Shown here piece after piece: positions 1-7,378 of a stretch of DNA of 10,558 nt. Origin of the DNA: DATFQE01 sp035264445 (GTDB lineage: Bacteria > Actinomycetota > Thermoleophilia > Gaiellales > Gaiellaceae). Made by a program: the position numbers and the translations under genes. The DNA lies in NCBI GenBank assembly GCA_035264445.1, contig DATFQE010000145.1, forward strand, positions 1-10,558, read 5' to 3'. Under the pieces are notes generated by a model. That model saw only the letters and a list, made by a program, of their open reading frames with translations. It was not told the DNA's origin and did not search any database. The first letter of the stretch is position 1, and every line of letters begins with the position of its first letter.

Positions 1-284
1 GTCGGGCCTAGAAAGATAGGCCGAACGGCCTATTGGAAAACGAGAACGGGTCCCGTAGCGTCATCGGCACTGGGCGATGCGAACCGCGGTGCGCGTACCT
101 GGCCACATGGCCGCGGTGAGCAATCTGGAAGGCCCGCCGCACAGACCCCCCGAGCGGCGGGCCTTCCTATATCCGTGTGGGAACCCATGGTTCCCCCCGA
201 GCCCCCTCCTTAAAAGGTTCTTCTGAACGTCAGCGGGCGTGGCAAGCCACGCCCTCTTCGAAAAGCTAGGAGCGGGATTTCCGC
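1..284. other. Non-coding, hairpin-rich leader upstream of the sensor kinase
   Basis: No convincing protein is visible here on either strand. The stretch carries several inverted repeats: 16-22 with 27-33 (7 bp, loop gaac), the strong 127-140/154-167 stem listed separately, 179-185/189-195 (7 bp, 3-nt loop) and 235-242/247-254 (8 bp, loop CAAG). GGCCTA at 5-10 could also pair with TAGGCC at 17-22, which is an alternative to the 16-33 hairpin. I compared it by eye with c-di-GMP, ydaO, cobalamin and SAM riboswitches, SRP RNA, RNase P RNA and tmRNA and found no convincing match. It may be the tail of an upstream transcript plus the 5' leader of the kinase mRNA. Function unknown. Confidence 0.5.
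127..167 (+). terminator. Strong terminator-like hairpin
   Basis: The 14-nt arm GGAAGGCCCGCCGC at 127-140 is perfectly complementary to 154-167, with a 13-nt loop. No T-tract follows (the next bases are TATATCCG), as is common for intrinsic terminator hairpins in high-GC actinobacteria. It most likely ends a transcript coming from left of the window. An attenuator in the kinase leader is an alternative. The stem is symmetrical, so it could act on either strand. Confidence 0.55.
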
Positions 285-3200
285 GTGCGGAGCGGCGCGG
301 AAGTAGCATTGCTGTGCCCGGTGTCACTGCTTAGCTCCCTCTTCCGCCGCCGGCGGCCCGCGAGCGGGGAAGGCCGCGCCGTGGGCTCGTTCCAGGAGAC
401 GAACAAGACCCTCGCCGACGCGCTCCTGCGCGCGCCCGATATCCATGCCGCCGGCCTGCTCCTCGTGCGGGAGGTCGTTGCCCAGCTTGGCGTCGATTTC
501 GCCGCGGTTGCGCTCATCAGCGACGACCGCCGGCGCGCGAGCGGCCTCGTCGGGGTGCAGGACGGCGCCGAGGCCGACTGGTGGTCCGAGACGAAGATCG
601 ACCTCGAGACCGAGCCGTCGGCGGTTGCGACCGCGGCCTTCGAGGCGGCGCCGATTTTCGTCTACGACGTCGCCGCCTCGGCCCGGGTCAGCCGGCGCCT
701 AGCAGAGCGGGTCGGTGCGGAGAGCGCCGTCTTCATCCCGCTGATCGCGTCCGGCCGCGTCCACGCCGTTCTGGTTGCTGCGACCACGAAGGAGCCGAGG
801 CTGTTCTCCAAGGACGAGATCTCGCAGCTGGAGTCGCTTGCGAACGAGGCCGCCCTGGCGATCGAACGCGCGCGGTCGTCGAGCTCGCTGGCGGATGCGC
901 TCGAGCGCGAGCGGATCGTCGGCGAGATCGCCCGGAAGGTCCGGTCGGAGCTGGACCTCGACGACGTGCTTCGCGTCGCCGTCGAGGAGACGGCGACGGC
1001 CACGAGCGCCACGCGCGCATTCATCCGTCTGGGCGAGCCCGGGGAACCGATGCCCGTGCTCGCCGAATGGGACGCGCCGGACATGGCGCCGCTCGGCGGG
1101 GAAACGCAACAGTTTCCCGTTCTCAACCTCGCCGCTCGCGAGCGCCGCACCGCGGCATTCGCGGACATCGAGGAGGCACCTGAGCTACGCGACCCCAGCC
1201 TGGGAAGCCTGGAAAGCCTCCGTGCGCTGGGCACGAGGGCGGTCATGGCAACGCCGATCGTCGTCTTCGACCAGATGATCGGCGTCTTCGGGCTCCATCG
1301 GAGCGACCCGCATCAATGGACGGACGGCGAGCGGACGCTGCTGGAGTCGGTCGCGCGCGAGGCCGGGCTGGCTATTCACACGGCGCAGCTGCTCGAGGAG
1401 AACGCGCAGCGGCTCGAGCAGTCCACCGCGCTTCTGAAGGCGTCTCAGTACGTCACCGGCGAGCTGCGCCTCGAGACCGTGCTGCAGCGGCTCGTCGTCG
1501 AGGTGACGCGTCTGCTCCGGGCCGACGCCGCCGACTGTTATCTCTACGACGCGCGTCGCGGCATGCTCACGTGCGCCGCGGTCCACGGGCTCGACCCCGA
1601 CGTCGTCTCGCTCGAGTTCTCCGCCGAGCGGGGCCTGGCGGGCGAGGCGCTCCGTCAGGGGCGTGGGCTCCTCTCCGGCGACTACAGGGCGATCGCCGAC
1701 CCGGTCCCGCACCCGGCGTACTCGAGCTTTCGGAGCGCGATCGTCGCGCCGATGACGTGGTCCGGGGAGAAGCGGGGGGTCCTCGGCGTGGCCAGTCGGG
1801 ACGCGCAACGGCACTTCGGCGCGGACGACGTGGCGGTGCTCGAGACCTTTGCGGGGCTCGCCTCGATCGCCCTCCGCCATGCGTCCAGCTTCGAGCAGAG
1901 CTCCCGCCAGGCGCGAATCCAACGCGGCTTCTACGGCATCGCGTCCGTGCTGGCCGAGCCGATCTCGCTCGACGAGACGCTCGCCGCCGTCGCCAAGGCC
2001 GCGAGCGAGGCGCTCGGCGGCTCGTTCGCGGCGCTGCTCATGCCGGCGGCCGACGACCTGGTGCTCGCCGCCGGGCATGAGCTCCCGGACGCTCTCGCGG
2101 CGGCGCTCCGGGAGGGTCTCCCGGACTCGGCCGGCGCGCTCGGCCCGTGCGCGCGCGAGCGGCGGACTCTCGCCGCGTCCGACGTCGCTGAAGACGACCG
2201 CTTCGAGCCGGCGTGGCGAGAGCTTGCGGCGGAGGTCGGCTACCGTTCGTTGCTGGCGATCCCGATCGAGGCGCCTCGCCGCGAGCAGGGCGGCCTCGCG
2301 CTCGTCTTCTTCGCCGAGCAGCGGACCTTCACCGACGACGAGCTCGAGCTCGCACGGCACCTGGCGGGGGCCGCGCGAGGCGCTCTCGAGCGCAGTGAGC
2401 TCTACGAAACGGAGCGCAGCGCCCGCGCACTGTCGCAGCAGCTCGCGCGGATGGGCGGCCTCCTCGCAACCGAGCTCGATCCGGCGGCGATCCTCGGCGA
2501 GGTGGTCGAGCAGGCGCCCGCGCTCCTCGGCGCCGACGCGGCGTCGGTCAGGCGGCTCGAGGAGGACGCTCTGGTCGTCAGCGCGGCGAGCGGCAAGGGT
2601 GCCGAGGCCGCGATCGGCTCGGAGGCGCCGGCGACGGCGTGGCTCGTCGGCGAAATCGTCCAGTCGCGCGGCCCGAAGGCGGTCGCGGACGTCAACGGCG
2701 ACCGCCGCCTGCTCGACGCGGATCCGATCCTCGCCGAGGGCTACAGCTCGTACCTCGGCGTGCCGCTCTTCGGGGCGGAGGGCGAGCTGTACGGCGTGCT
2801 CGCGGTGTACGGGAGGCACCCGCGGCCGTGGCTCCAGGCGGAGATCGAGGCGCTCGCCGCCCTTGCCGGGAACGCCTCCGCCGTGCTTGCCAACGCCGAC
2901 CTGTACCAGAAGGTCAAGGACGAGCAGGACCGCAACTCCGCGATCCTCGAGAACATCGCGGACGGCATCGTCGCCGTCGATCGCGAGGGCACGGTCGTCC
3001 TCTGGAACGCCGCCGCCGAGCAGATCACCGGCGTCCCCACGGTAGAGGCGATCGGCAGGACGCCGACCCAGGTGCTCCAGCGGAGCCTCGAGTCGGCGGA
3101 GCCGGGCGTCACGCGCGACCGTCTCGTCCCGATCCGGCGCGGGGGAGAGGAGGTCTGGCTCTCGGTCAGCGAGGCCGTCATGCGCGATCCCGCCGGGGCG

Positions 3201-3959
3201 GTGGCCGGGCGCATCTTCGCCTTCCGCGACGTGTCGGCTGAGCGCGTCGTCGAGGAGATGAAGTCCGAATTCGTCGCGGCCGTCTCGCACGAGCTGCGCA
3301 CGCCGCTGACGTCGATCTACGGCTTCGCCGAGACGCTGCTCCGCCAGGATGTGCTCTTCGAGGAGGCGGAGCGGCGGACGTTCCTCGGCTACATCGCCTC
3401 CGAGGCCCAGCGCCTCACGGGGATCGTCGACGCCCTGCTGAACGTCGCGAGGCTCGACGCCGGCGACCTGCAGATGGATCTGGCGCCGATCGACGTCCGC
3501 TCCGTCGTCTCCGAAGTCGTCACCGGCGTCCAGGAGGCGAGCCCCGTCAACGGGCACGACTTCGTCGTCGACCTGCCGAGCGAGCCGCTCGACGCCGCCG
3601 CAGACCGCGACAAGCTCCGTCAGATCCTCGCCAACCTCGTCGACAACGCGGTCAAGTTCTCGCCCGACGGCGGCACCGTGACGGTCACTGCGCGGAGGAA
3701 GACCGGCGCCGTCGAGGTGCGCGTCGTCGACCGTGGCCCCGGAATTCCGGCGGCGGAGCGCGCCCGGATCTTCCGCAAGTTCTACCGCGGCGACTTCGCG
3801 CGCGACCAGCCCGGGAGCACCGGACTCGGCCTCTTCATCGCCGAAGGCCTCGTCCGCGCGATGGGCGGGCGGATCTGGGTCGACTCCGAGGAAGGCGAAG
3901 GGTCGAGCTTCACGTTCGAGCTGCCGCTTGCGGTCAAACAGTCGGAGGTGGTGGTTTGA
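285..3959 (+). CDS. Cytosolic multi-GAF/PAS sensor histidine kinase
   Basis: A 1224-residue hybrid-type sensor without a receiver domain. Approximate domains: GAF 50-195, GAF 220-365, GAF 383-530, GAF 548-702, GAF 720-865, PAS 886-985, HisKA 990-1055, HATPase_c 1105-1217. The phosphoacceptor is H1002 in SHELRTP. The ATP-binding domain keeps the N box (N1121 in LVDNAVKFS), the G1 box (D1149 in DRGPGIP), the F box (IFRKFYRG) and the G2 box (GSTGLGLF, from 1177). There is no transmembrane segment or signal peptide, so the enzyme should sense intracellular ligands or redox state. The GAF domains are joined by charged helical linkers. The GTG start at 285 has GGAG at 269-272 and GGGA at 274-277 upstream. 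A GTG at 321 (giving a protein beginning with the SLLSSLF segment) is an alternative. The stop abuts the response regulator start, so the two are probably co-translated. The signals sensed cannot be read from the sequence. Confidence 0.93.
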   Translation: MRSGAEVALLCPVSLLSSLFRRRRPASGEGRAVGSFQETNKTLADALLRAPDIHAAGLLLVREVVAQLGVDFAAVALISDDRRRASGLVGVQDGAEADWWSETKIDLETEPSAVATAAFEAAPIFVYDVAASARVSRRLAERVGAESAVFIPLIASGRVHAVLVAATTKEPRLFSKDEISQLESLANEAALAIERARSSSSLADALERERIVGEIARKVRSELDLDDVLRVAVEETATATSATRAFIRLGEPGEPMPVLAEWDAPDMAPLGGETQQFPVLNLAARERRTAAFADIEEAPELRDPSLGSLESLRALGTRAVMATPIVVFDQMIGVFGLHRSDPHQWTDGERTLLESVAREAGLAIHTAQLLEENAQRLEQSTALLKASQYVTGELRLETVLQRLVVEVTRLLRADAADCYLYDARRGMLTCAAVHGLDPDVVSLEFSAERGLAGEALRQGRGLLSGDYRAIADPVPHPAYSSFRSAIVAPMTWSGEKRGVLGVASRDAQRHFGADDVAVLETFAGLASIALRHASSFEQSSRQARIQRGFYGIASVLAEPISLDETLAAVAKAASEALGGSFAALLMPAADDLVLAAGHELPDALAAALREGLPDSAGALGPCARERRTLAASDVAEDDRFEPAWRELAAEVGYRSLLAIPIEAPRREQGGLALVFFAEQRTFTDDELELARHLAGAARGALERSELYETERSARALSQQLARMGGLLATELDPAAILGEVVEQAPALLGADAASVRRLEEDALVVSAASGKGAEAAIGSEAPATAWLVGEIVQSRGPKAVADVNGDRRLLDADPILAEGYSSYLGVPLFGAEGELYGVLAVYGRHPRPWLQAEIEALAALAGNASAVLANADLYQKVKDEQDRNSAILENIADGIVAVDREGTVVLWNAAAEQITGVPTVEAIGRTPTQVLQRSLESAEPGVTRDRLVPIRRGGEEVWLSVSEAVMRDPAGAVAGRIFAFRDVSAERVVEEMKSEFVAAVSHELRTPLTSIYGFAETLLRQDVLFEEAERRTFLGYIASEAQRLTGIVDALLNVARLDAGDLQMDLAPIDVRSVVSEVVTGVQEASPVNGHDFVVDLPSEPLDAAADRDKLRQILANLVDNAVKFSPDGGTVTVTARRKTGAVEVRVVDRGPGIPAAERARIFRKFYRGDFARDQPGSTGLGLFIAEGLVRAMGGRIWVDSEEGEGSSFTFELPLAVKQSEVVV

Positions 3960-4424
3960 ATGGACGGGCAGGGTGTGCATAAGGACGCGGTGACCCGTGT
4001 TCTCGTCATCGACGACGAGGCGCCGATCCGTCTCCTCTGTCGCGTCAACCTCGAGGCCGAAGGAATGGAGGTGCTCGAGGCGCGTGACGGCCCCGGCGGG
4101 CTGGAGCAGGCGCGGGCCGAGCGGCCGGACGTGATCCTGCTGGACGTGATGATGCCCGGGCTCGACGGGTGGGCGGTGGCCGAGAAGCTGATCGACGACG
4201 ACACGACGCGCGAGATCCCGATCGTCTTCCTGACGGCCCGCGCCGAGCTGCGCGACCGGGCGCGCGGGCTCGAGCTCGGCGGCGTCGACTACGTGACGAA
4301 GCCGTTCAACCCGACCGAGCTGGCCTCGATGGTGCGGAAGCTGCTCACGCGGGTTCGGGCCGGCGAGTCCGCCGCGATCCGCAGCGAGAAGATCGCGGAA
4401 TTGCGCGAGCTCGTCGGCGAGTAA
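3960..4424 (+). CDS. Single-domain response regulator (CheY-like receiver)
   Basis: A 154-residue protein that is nearly all receiver domain. The acidic pocket is D18-D19, the phosphoacceptor is D62 in LLDVMMPG, the switch threonine is T92 in FLTAR and the conserved lysine is K114 in VTKPF. All key residues are present. Residues 130-154 form a short basic and acidic helix with no DNA-binding or enzymatic output domain, so it should act by protein contact or as a phosphorelay intermediate. The ATG follows the kinase TGA directly with no gap, and a strong GGAGG at 3944-3948 lies inside the kinase gene, which indicates translational coupling. A GTG at 3990 with AAGGA at 3981-3985 could start a 144-residue form beginning just before VLVIDDE. 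It is the obvious partner of the upstream kinase. Confidence 0.92.
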   Translation: MDGQGVHKDAVTRVLVIDDEAPIRLLCRVNLEAEGMEVLEARDGPGGLEQARAERPDVILLDVMMPGLDGWAVAEKLIDDDTTREIPIVFLTARAELRDRARGLELGGVDYVTKPFNPTELASMVRKLLTRVRAGESAAIRSEKIAELRELVGE

Positions 4425-4430
4425 GCGCGA

Positions 4431-4436
4431 TACCCT
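4431..4436 (+). promoter_or_regulatory. Candidate -10 element for tRNA-Pro
   Basis: TACCCT lies 10 nt before the first base of the tRNA. The hexamers before the other two tRNA genes in this window (TACGCT both times) have the same form and nearly the same distance. No clear -35 element is visible. Confidence 0.4.
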
Positions 4437-4446
4437 AGGTCTGCGT

Positions 4447-4521
4447 CGGGGTGTAGCTCAGCCTGGTTAGAGCGCTGGCTTTGGGAGCCAGAGGCCGGCG
4501 GTTCGAATCCGCCCGCCCCGA
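4447..4521 (+). tRNA. tRNA-Pro (anticodon TGG)
   Basis: Full cloverleaf. The acceptor arm CGGGGTG at 4447-4453 pairs with CGCCCCG at 4514-4520 with one T-G wobble. The anticodon stem CTGGC/GCCAG encloses the loop TTTGGGA, giving anticodon TGG, which reads CCA proline codons. The T arm contains GGTTCGAATCC. The discriminator base is A4521, and CCA is not encoded (ATTC follows). It lies 22 nt after the response regulator stop and may be transcribed from its own promoter. Confidence 0.96.
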
Positions 4522-4603
4522 TTCAGCCCGCGACGTGAAGGGACCGCGTTGGTTCCCCGTTGGCCGGCAGGCCTGACGTCTGACGCCTTCGCGGGCTGCG
4601 GAT

Positions 4604-4828
4604 CTACTTCCGCGCGTAGAGCCATTCGTCCGCGGCCCGGTAGAGCGAAAGCGCGTTGAGCCCGTCCTGCGGATGCACCGCCCAGCCGAACGTGATGCCG
4701 AGGCCGGCGCCCGCGAGAACACTCTCCAGGCGGCTCGCGAGTGCCTCCTCGGTGCTCCCGAGCGCCGCCAAGGCGGCGATGCGAGGTGACGGCGGGCATA
4801 CGCACCGCAGCTTTGCCGGTCCAGACAA
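4604..4828 (-). pseudogene. Remnant of a GGDEF (diguanylate cyclase) domain, C-terminal end only
   Basis: The minus-strand reading frame (TTG at 4828 to TAG at 4604, 74 codons) ends in a segment that matches the end of GGDEF domains: the strand ITFGWAVHPQDG resembles the family's SIGVA-x-P-x-DG, followed by RAADEWLYARK, resembling the terminal RADxALYxAK. The similarity covers about residues 28-74 (roughly 4604-4750). The GG(D/E)EF signature and the nucleotide-binding half are absent, and no upstream part can fit because the intact ctaG-like gene ends at 4854. There is no ribosome-binding site and only a TTG start. This is most simply a decayed diguanylate cyclase fragment. A very short functional peptide is possible but less likely. 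The family assignment is by eye and not searched. Confidence 0.55.
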
Positions 4829-4853
4829 CGGCGGCGGCCCTCCTGCGGGGGAT

Positions 4854-5597
4854 TCAGGTCTCGGCTTCCTGCGCCGCGAGAAACCGACTTAGGAAGTACG
4901 TGAAGACCACGAAGAACACGATCGCTTGCTCGACGGCCATCGTGACCCCCGCGATCTGCTGGTCGGTGAGCACCGAGAGGCCCCACAGCGAGCCGCCGTG
5001 CTCGTAATAGTCGTAGACCGGCGAGGGAATCAGCGCGAGCAAGAGCCCGAGCGGGCTGGCGAACAGGAATGCGGCAAAGACGTAGAGGGCGCGGCCCCCG
5101 TCGTCGAGCGCGTGCGGCTCGTCCTGGGCGACGGGCCACCAGAACAGACAGCCGGCAGCGAAGTAGAGCGCGTGCTCGAGGTGCAGGAGCGTCCAGGGGT
5201 GGCGCAGCGCGGTGTCGTACATCCACGGCAGGTGCCAGACGAAATAGGTCAGAAGCCAGATGCCGAGCGCGATCGGCGGCCGCGTCAGGACCCGGACCGC
5301 GGGCACGCGCGCGATGCGCGCGGCCAGCCCAGGCGGGATGCCGAAGACGACGAGCGCGGGGGCCCACTCGGCTAGGACGACGTTCTGGAGCAGGTGCGCC
5401 GAGAGCAGGTGGAACGAGAGCGCGTCGAGCGGCGTCACGGCCGCGGCCGTCAGGACGAGCGCGCCGGCGAAGAACGACGCGAGGCGGAGGCGCGAGACGC
5501 GCTCGTGCCGGGTGCCGTAGAGATACGCGGCAACGAGACCTGCAACCGCCAGCACGGCTTCGCCGTGCACCGACCACGCATAGGGATCCGGCCGCAT
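4854..5597 (-). CDS. CtaG-like cytochrome c oxidase assembly membrane protein
   Basis: A 247-residue polytopic membrane protein of the Caa3_CtaG type, with about seven hydrophobic segments. Members of this family are linked to assembly of caa3-type cytochrome c oxidase, probably in copper handling. Numbered from the ATG at 5597, recognisable family motifs are H68 in SAHLLQN, W121-H122 in VWHLPWMYD, H139 and H142 in LLHLEHAL, followed by FWWPVA, and D212-Q213-Q214 in the TDQQIAG segment. The second position of the usual HxxQH motif is N72 rather than histidine. Length is normal for the family, and no frameshift is seen. A GTG at 5618 would add seven residues but would touch the divergent tRNA gene, so the ATG is preferred. 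No Shine-Dalgarno precedes it, and a TAGCGT -10-like hexamer (5610-5605, minus strand) sits about 7 nt upstream, which would fit a leaderless transcript. No oxidase subunit genes are nearby. Confidence 0.85.
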   Translation of the reverse strand: MRPDPYAWSVHGEAVLAVAGLVAAYLYGTRHERVSRLRLASFFAGALVLTAAAVTPLDALSFHLLSAHLLQNVVLAEWAPALVVFGIPPGLAARIARVPAVRVLTRPPIALGIWLLTYFVWHLPWMYDTALRHPWTLLHLEHALYFAAGCLFWWPVAQDEPHALDDGGRALYVFAAFLFASPLGLLLALIPSPVYDYYEHGGSLWGLSVLTDQQIAGVTMAVEQAIVFFVVFTYFLSRFLAAQEAET

Positions 5598-5603
5598 CGC
5601 CGC

Positions 5604-5610
5604 TACGCTA
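5604..5610. promoter_or_regulatory. Overlapping divergent -10 elements for tRNA-Gly (+) and the ctaG-like gene (-)
   Basis: The heptamer TACGCTA reads TACGCT on the plus strand (5604-5609, 9 nt before the tRNA-Gly) and TAGCGT on the minus strand (5610-5605, 7 nt before the ATG of the ctaG-like gene). Both fit the TANNNT core of a -10 element. The intergenic gap is only 21 bp, so the two promoters must overlap. The assignment is inferred from position and symmetry; no -35 elements are clear. Confidence 0.4.
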
Positions 5611-5618
5611 AACGCCAC

Positions 5619-5689
5619 GCGGGTGTAGCTCAGTGGCAGAGCTCCAGGCTTCCAACCTGGTTACGCGGGTTCGATTCCCGCCACCCGCT
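5619..5689 (+). tRNA. tRNA-Gly (anticodon TCC)
   Basis: The acceptor arm GCGGGTG at 5619-5625 pairs perfectly with CACCCGC at 5682-5688. The anticodon stem CCAGG/CCTGG encloses the loop CTTCCAA, giving anticodon TCC, which reads GGA glycine codons. The T arm contains GGTTCGATTCC. The discriminator base is T5689, and CCA is not encoded. The AI-2E family gene begins 29 nt downstream on the same strand. Confidence 0.96.
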
Positions 5690-5718
5690 CTGTCCGACGC
5701 GACGGCCATTCTGCCCGG

Positions 5719-6789
5719 GTGGAAGTGCGCGTCGTGCGGGTCGAAGCGCGGACCGTCGTCAACGTCCTCCTGATCGTCCTCGGCTTCGTCCTTCTGCTCG
5801 AGGTGATCTGGATCTCCCGCCAGGTGATCACCTGGATCCTGGTTGCGCTCTTCCTCGCGCTCGCGCTCAACCCGGCCGTCGAGTTCTTCCAGCGCGTCGG
5901 GATCAGCCGCCGCGGCTACGCCGCCGCGCTCACGTCGTTCCTGACGCTGCTCGTCATGGTTGGGCTGGGATCGCTCTTCGTGCCGACGCTCGTGGGCGAG
6001 GCGAACGACTTCGTGGGCGCGGTTCCCGACTACGTCCAGGACGTGAGCGAGGGGCGGGGACCGCTCGGCGACCTCGCCGACAGGTACGACCTGGTCGAGC
6101 GCGTGCGCACCGCCGTCAAGAGCGGCGGCGCCTCGGGCGTGCTCGGGCTGTCCGGCACGGCGCTCACGGTCACCAAGAGCATCCTCACCACGATCGTCGC
6201 CGCCGTCACGATCGCCTTCATGACCTTCTTCATGCTGCTCGAGGGGCCGAGTTGGCTCGAGCGGTTCTTCGCGCTGCTTCCCGAGGGATCACAGGAGCGC
6301 GCACGGCGGGTCGGCGTCCAGATCTACAAGACGATCGGCGGGTACGTGACCGGGAATCTGCTCATCAGCGTCATCGCCGGCATCGCGTCGACCGTCGTCC
6401 TCCTGGTCACGGGCGTCTCGTTCGCGGTGGCACTCGGTCTGCTGGTCGCGATTCTCGACCTCGTCCCGCTCGCGGGCGCGACGCTCGCGGCGATCATCGT
6501 CACGACCGTCGCGTTCATCGACCAGGGCTGGATCGTCGGCCTGATCGTCCTCGTGTTCTTCGTCGTCTACCAGCAGGTCGAAAACCACGTCCTGCAGCCG
6601 CTCGTGTACAGCCGCACGGTCCAGCTGTCGCCGCTCGCGATCCTGATCTCGGTTTTGATCGGGGCGAAGCTCGGCGGCGTCCTCGGTGCGCTGGGAGCGA
6701 TTCCCGTCGCCGGGGCGATTCAGGTGATCCTGGCCGAATGGCTTCGCGCCCGCCGCGAGCGACTCGCCATCACGACTGCTCCCCCTTAG
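5719..6789 (+). CDS. AI-2E family (UPF0118) membrane transporter-like protein
   Basis: A 356-residue integral membrane protein of the AI-2E/UPF0118 family, whose studied members include the autoinducer-2 exporter TqsA and Na+/H+ antiporter-like proteins. The substrate here cannot be predicted. Hydrophobic segments lie near residues 14-31, 37-51, 67-92, 152-175, 211-231, 234-262, 271-286 and 304-336, with a soluble loop at about 95-150, the usual arrangement. Family landmarks are DLVPLAG at 247-253, Q285-x-x-E288 in YQQVENH followed by LQPLVYS, and the glycine-rich terminal segment from 314. The chosen GTG has no Shine-Dalgarno before it (CTGCCCGG precedes), and GTG codons at 5725 and 5734 are alternatives. 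With only 29 nt separating it from the tRNA-Gly, it may be transcribed from the tRNA promoter. Confidence 0.9.
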   Translation: MEVRVVRVEARTVVNVLLIVLGFVLLLEVIWISRQVITWILVALFLALALNPAVEFFQRVGISRRGYAAALTSFLTLLVMVGLGSLFVPTLVGEANDFVGAVPDYVQDVSEGRGPLGDLADRYDLVERVRTAVKSGGASGVLGLSGTALTVTKSILTTIVAAVTIAFMTFFMLLEGPSWLERFFALLPEGSQERARRVGVQIYKTIGGYVTGNLLISVIAGIASTVVLLVTGVSFAVALGLLVAILDLVPLAGATLAAIIVTTVAFIDQGWIVGLIVLVFFVVYQQVENHVLQPLVYSRTVQLSPLAILISVLIGAKLGGVLGALGAIPVAGAIQVILAEWLRARRERLAITTAPP

Positions 6790-6790
6790 A

Positions 6791-6807
6791 CCCCATTTAG
6801 CGAGATG
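6791..6807 (+). promoter_or_regulatory. CCCCATTT motif upstream of the first CAP gene
   Basis: CCCCATTTAGCGAGATG ends 15 nt before the first CAP gene. It resembles the CCCCATTTGGGGGATG element before the second CAP gene (7382-7397), sharing the first eight bases and the terminal GATG. The overlapping 10-bp palindrome ATGTGCACAT is at 6805-6814. A regulator or promoter role is inferred from position and repetition only. Confidence 0.35.
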
Positions 6808-6822
6808 TGCACATAGTCGCCG

Positions 6823-7365
6823 ATGCCGCGCGCCCAGGCCCCCCGGCTCCGGTTCGCCCTCGTCGTGTTCGTCACCGCTTCAGCCGTCGCGCCGCAGGCG
6901 GCGGCGCCCTCGGCGGACCGCCTCGTCCGCGCGGCCAGGCTCGAAGATCAGGTCGCCGTGCGCGTCAACCTCGTCCGCCGCTGGCACGGGCTCACGCCGC
7001 TCCACGAGTCCGGCGGCCTGGCCGGCGCGGCGCGCCGCCACTCGCGCGACATGGCCGTCAAGGGCTACTTCGAACACGATTCCGCAAGCGGCACGGCCTT
7101 CTGGCGCCGGATCGAGCGGACGTACGCGTCGAGCGGGTACGGCCGCTGGGAGGTCGGCGAGAACATCGCCTGGAACACGGCCCGTGCAACGGCGGTCGAC
7201 ATCGTCCGCCAATGGATGGCGAGCCCGGCCCACCGCGAGAACCTCCTCTCCGGTGCATGGCGTGAGCTCGGGCTGGGCGCCTTCCGGGTGCCGCACGCGC
7301 GGGGCGCGTACCGCGGTCGAACCGTCACGATCGTGACTCTCGACCTCGGCGTCCGGACGCCGTAG
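6823..7365 (+). CDS. Secreted CAP-domain (SCP/PR-1-like) protein, first of three
   Basis: A 180-residue protein with an N-terminal signal peptide (basic start, hydrophobic stretch about 10-22, small residues about 23-30) and a CAP domain from about residue 38 to the end, of the bacterial YkwD type. The expected cavity residues are present: H73 in RRHSRDM, E84 in YFEHD, E113 in VGENIAW and H137 in SPAHRENLL. Biochemical function in bacteria is largely unsettled; extracytoplasmic roles, lipid or metal binding and peptidase-like activity have been proposed for the superfamily. The ATG at 6823 has no Shine-Dalgarno, and CATAGT at 6812-6817 could be the -10 of a leaderless transcript. The gene follows the AI-2E gene by 33 bp. 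It is the shortest and least elaborated of the three paralogues. Confidence 0.88.
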   Translation: MPRAQAPRLRFALVVFVTASAVAPQAAAPSADRLVRAARLEDQVAVRVNLVRRWHGLTPLHESGGLAGAARRHSRDMAVKGYFEHDSASGTAFWRRIERTYASSGYGRWEVGENIAWNTARATAVDIVRQWMASPAHRENLLSGAWRELGLGAFRVPHARGAYRGRTVTIVTLDLGVRTP

Positions 7366-7378
7366 CGCGAAGCGCGAA

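Noticed and set aside
1185..3980. Long open frame on the minus strand opposite the kinase gene
   Set aside because: It is antisense to a gene with unmistakable kinase motifs, its translation is arginine-, aspartate- and leucine-rich without domain features, and long opposite-strand frames are common in high-GC DNA.
4525..4597. AGCCCGCG / CGCGGGCT inverted repeat after tRNA-Pro, considered as a terminator or attachment site
   Set aside because: The arms are 57 nt apart, no direct copy of the tRNA end is found, and there is no integrase gene in the window.
4435..5577. Minus-strand frame spanning tRNA-Pro, the GGDEF remnant and most of the ctaG-like gene
   Set aside because: It overlaps a tRNA and a better-supported gene in another frame. 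Its C-terminus is the typical spurious peptide produced by translating a tRNA antisense (ADSNRRPLAPKASA).
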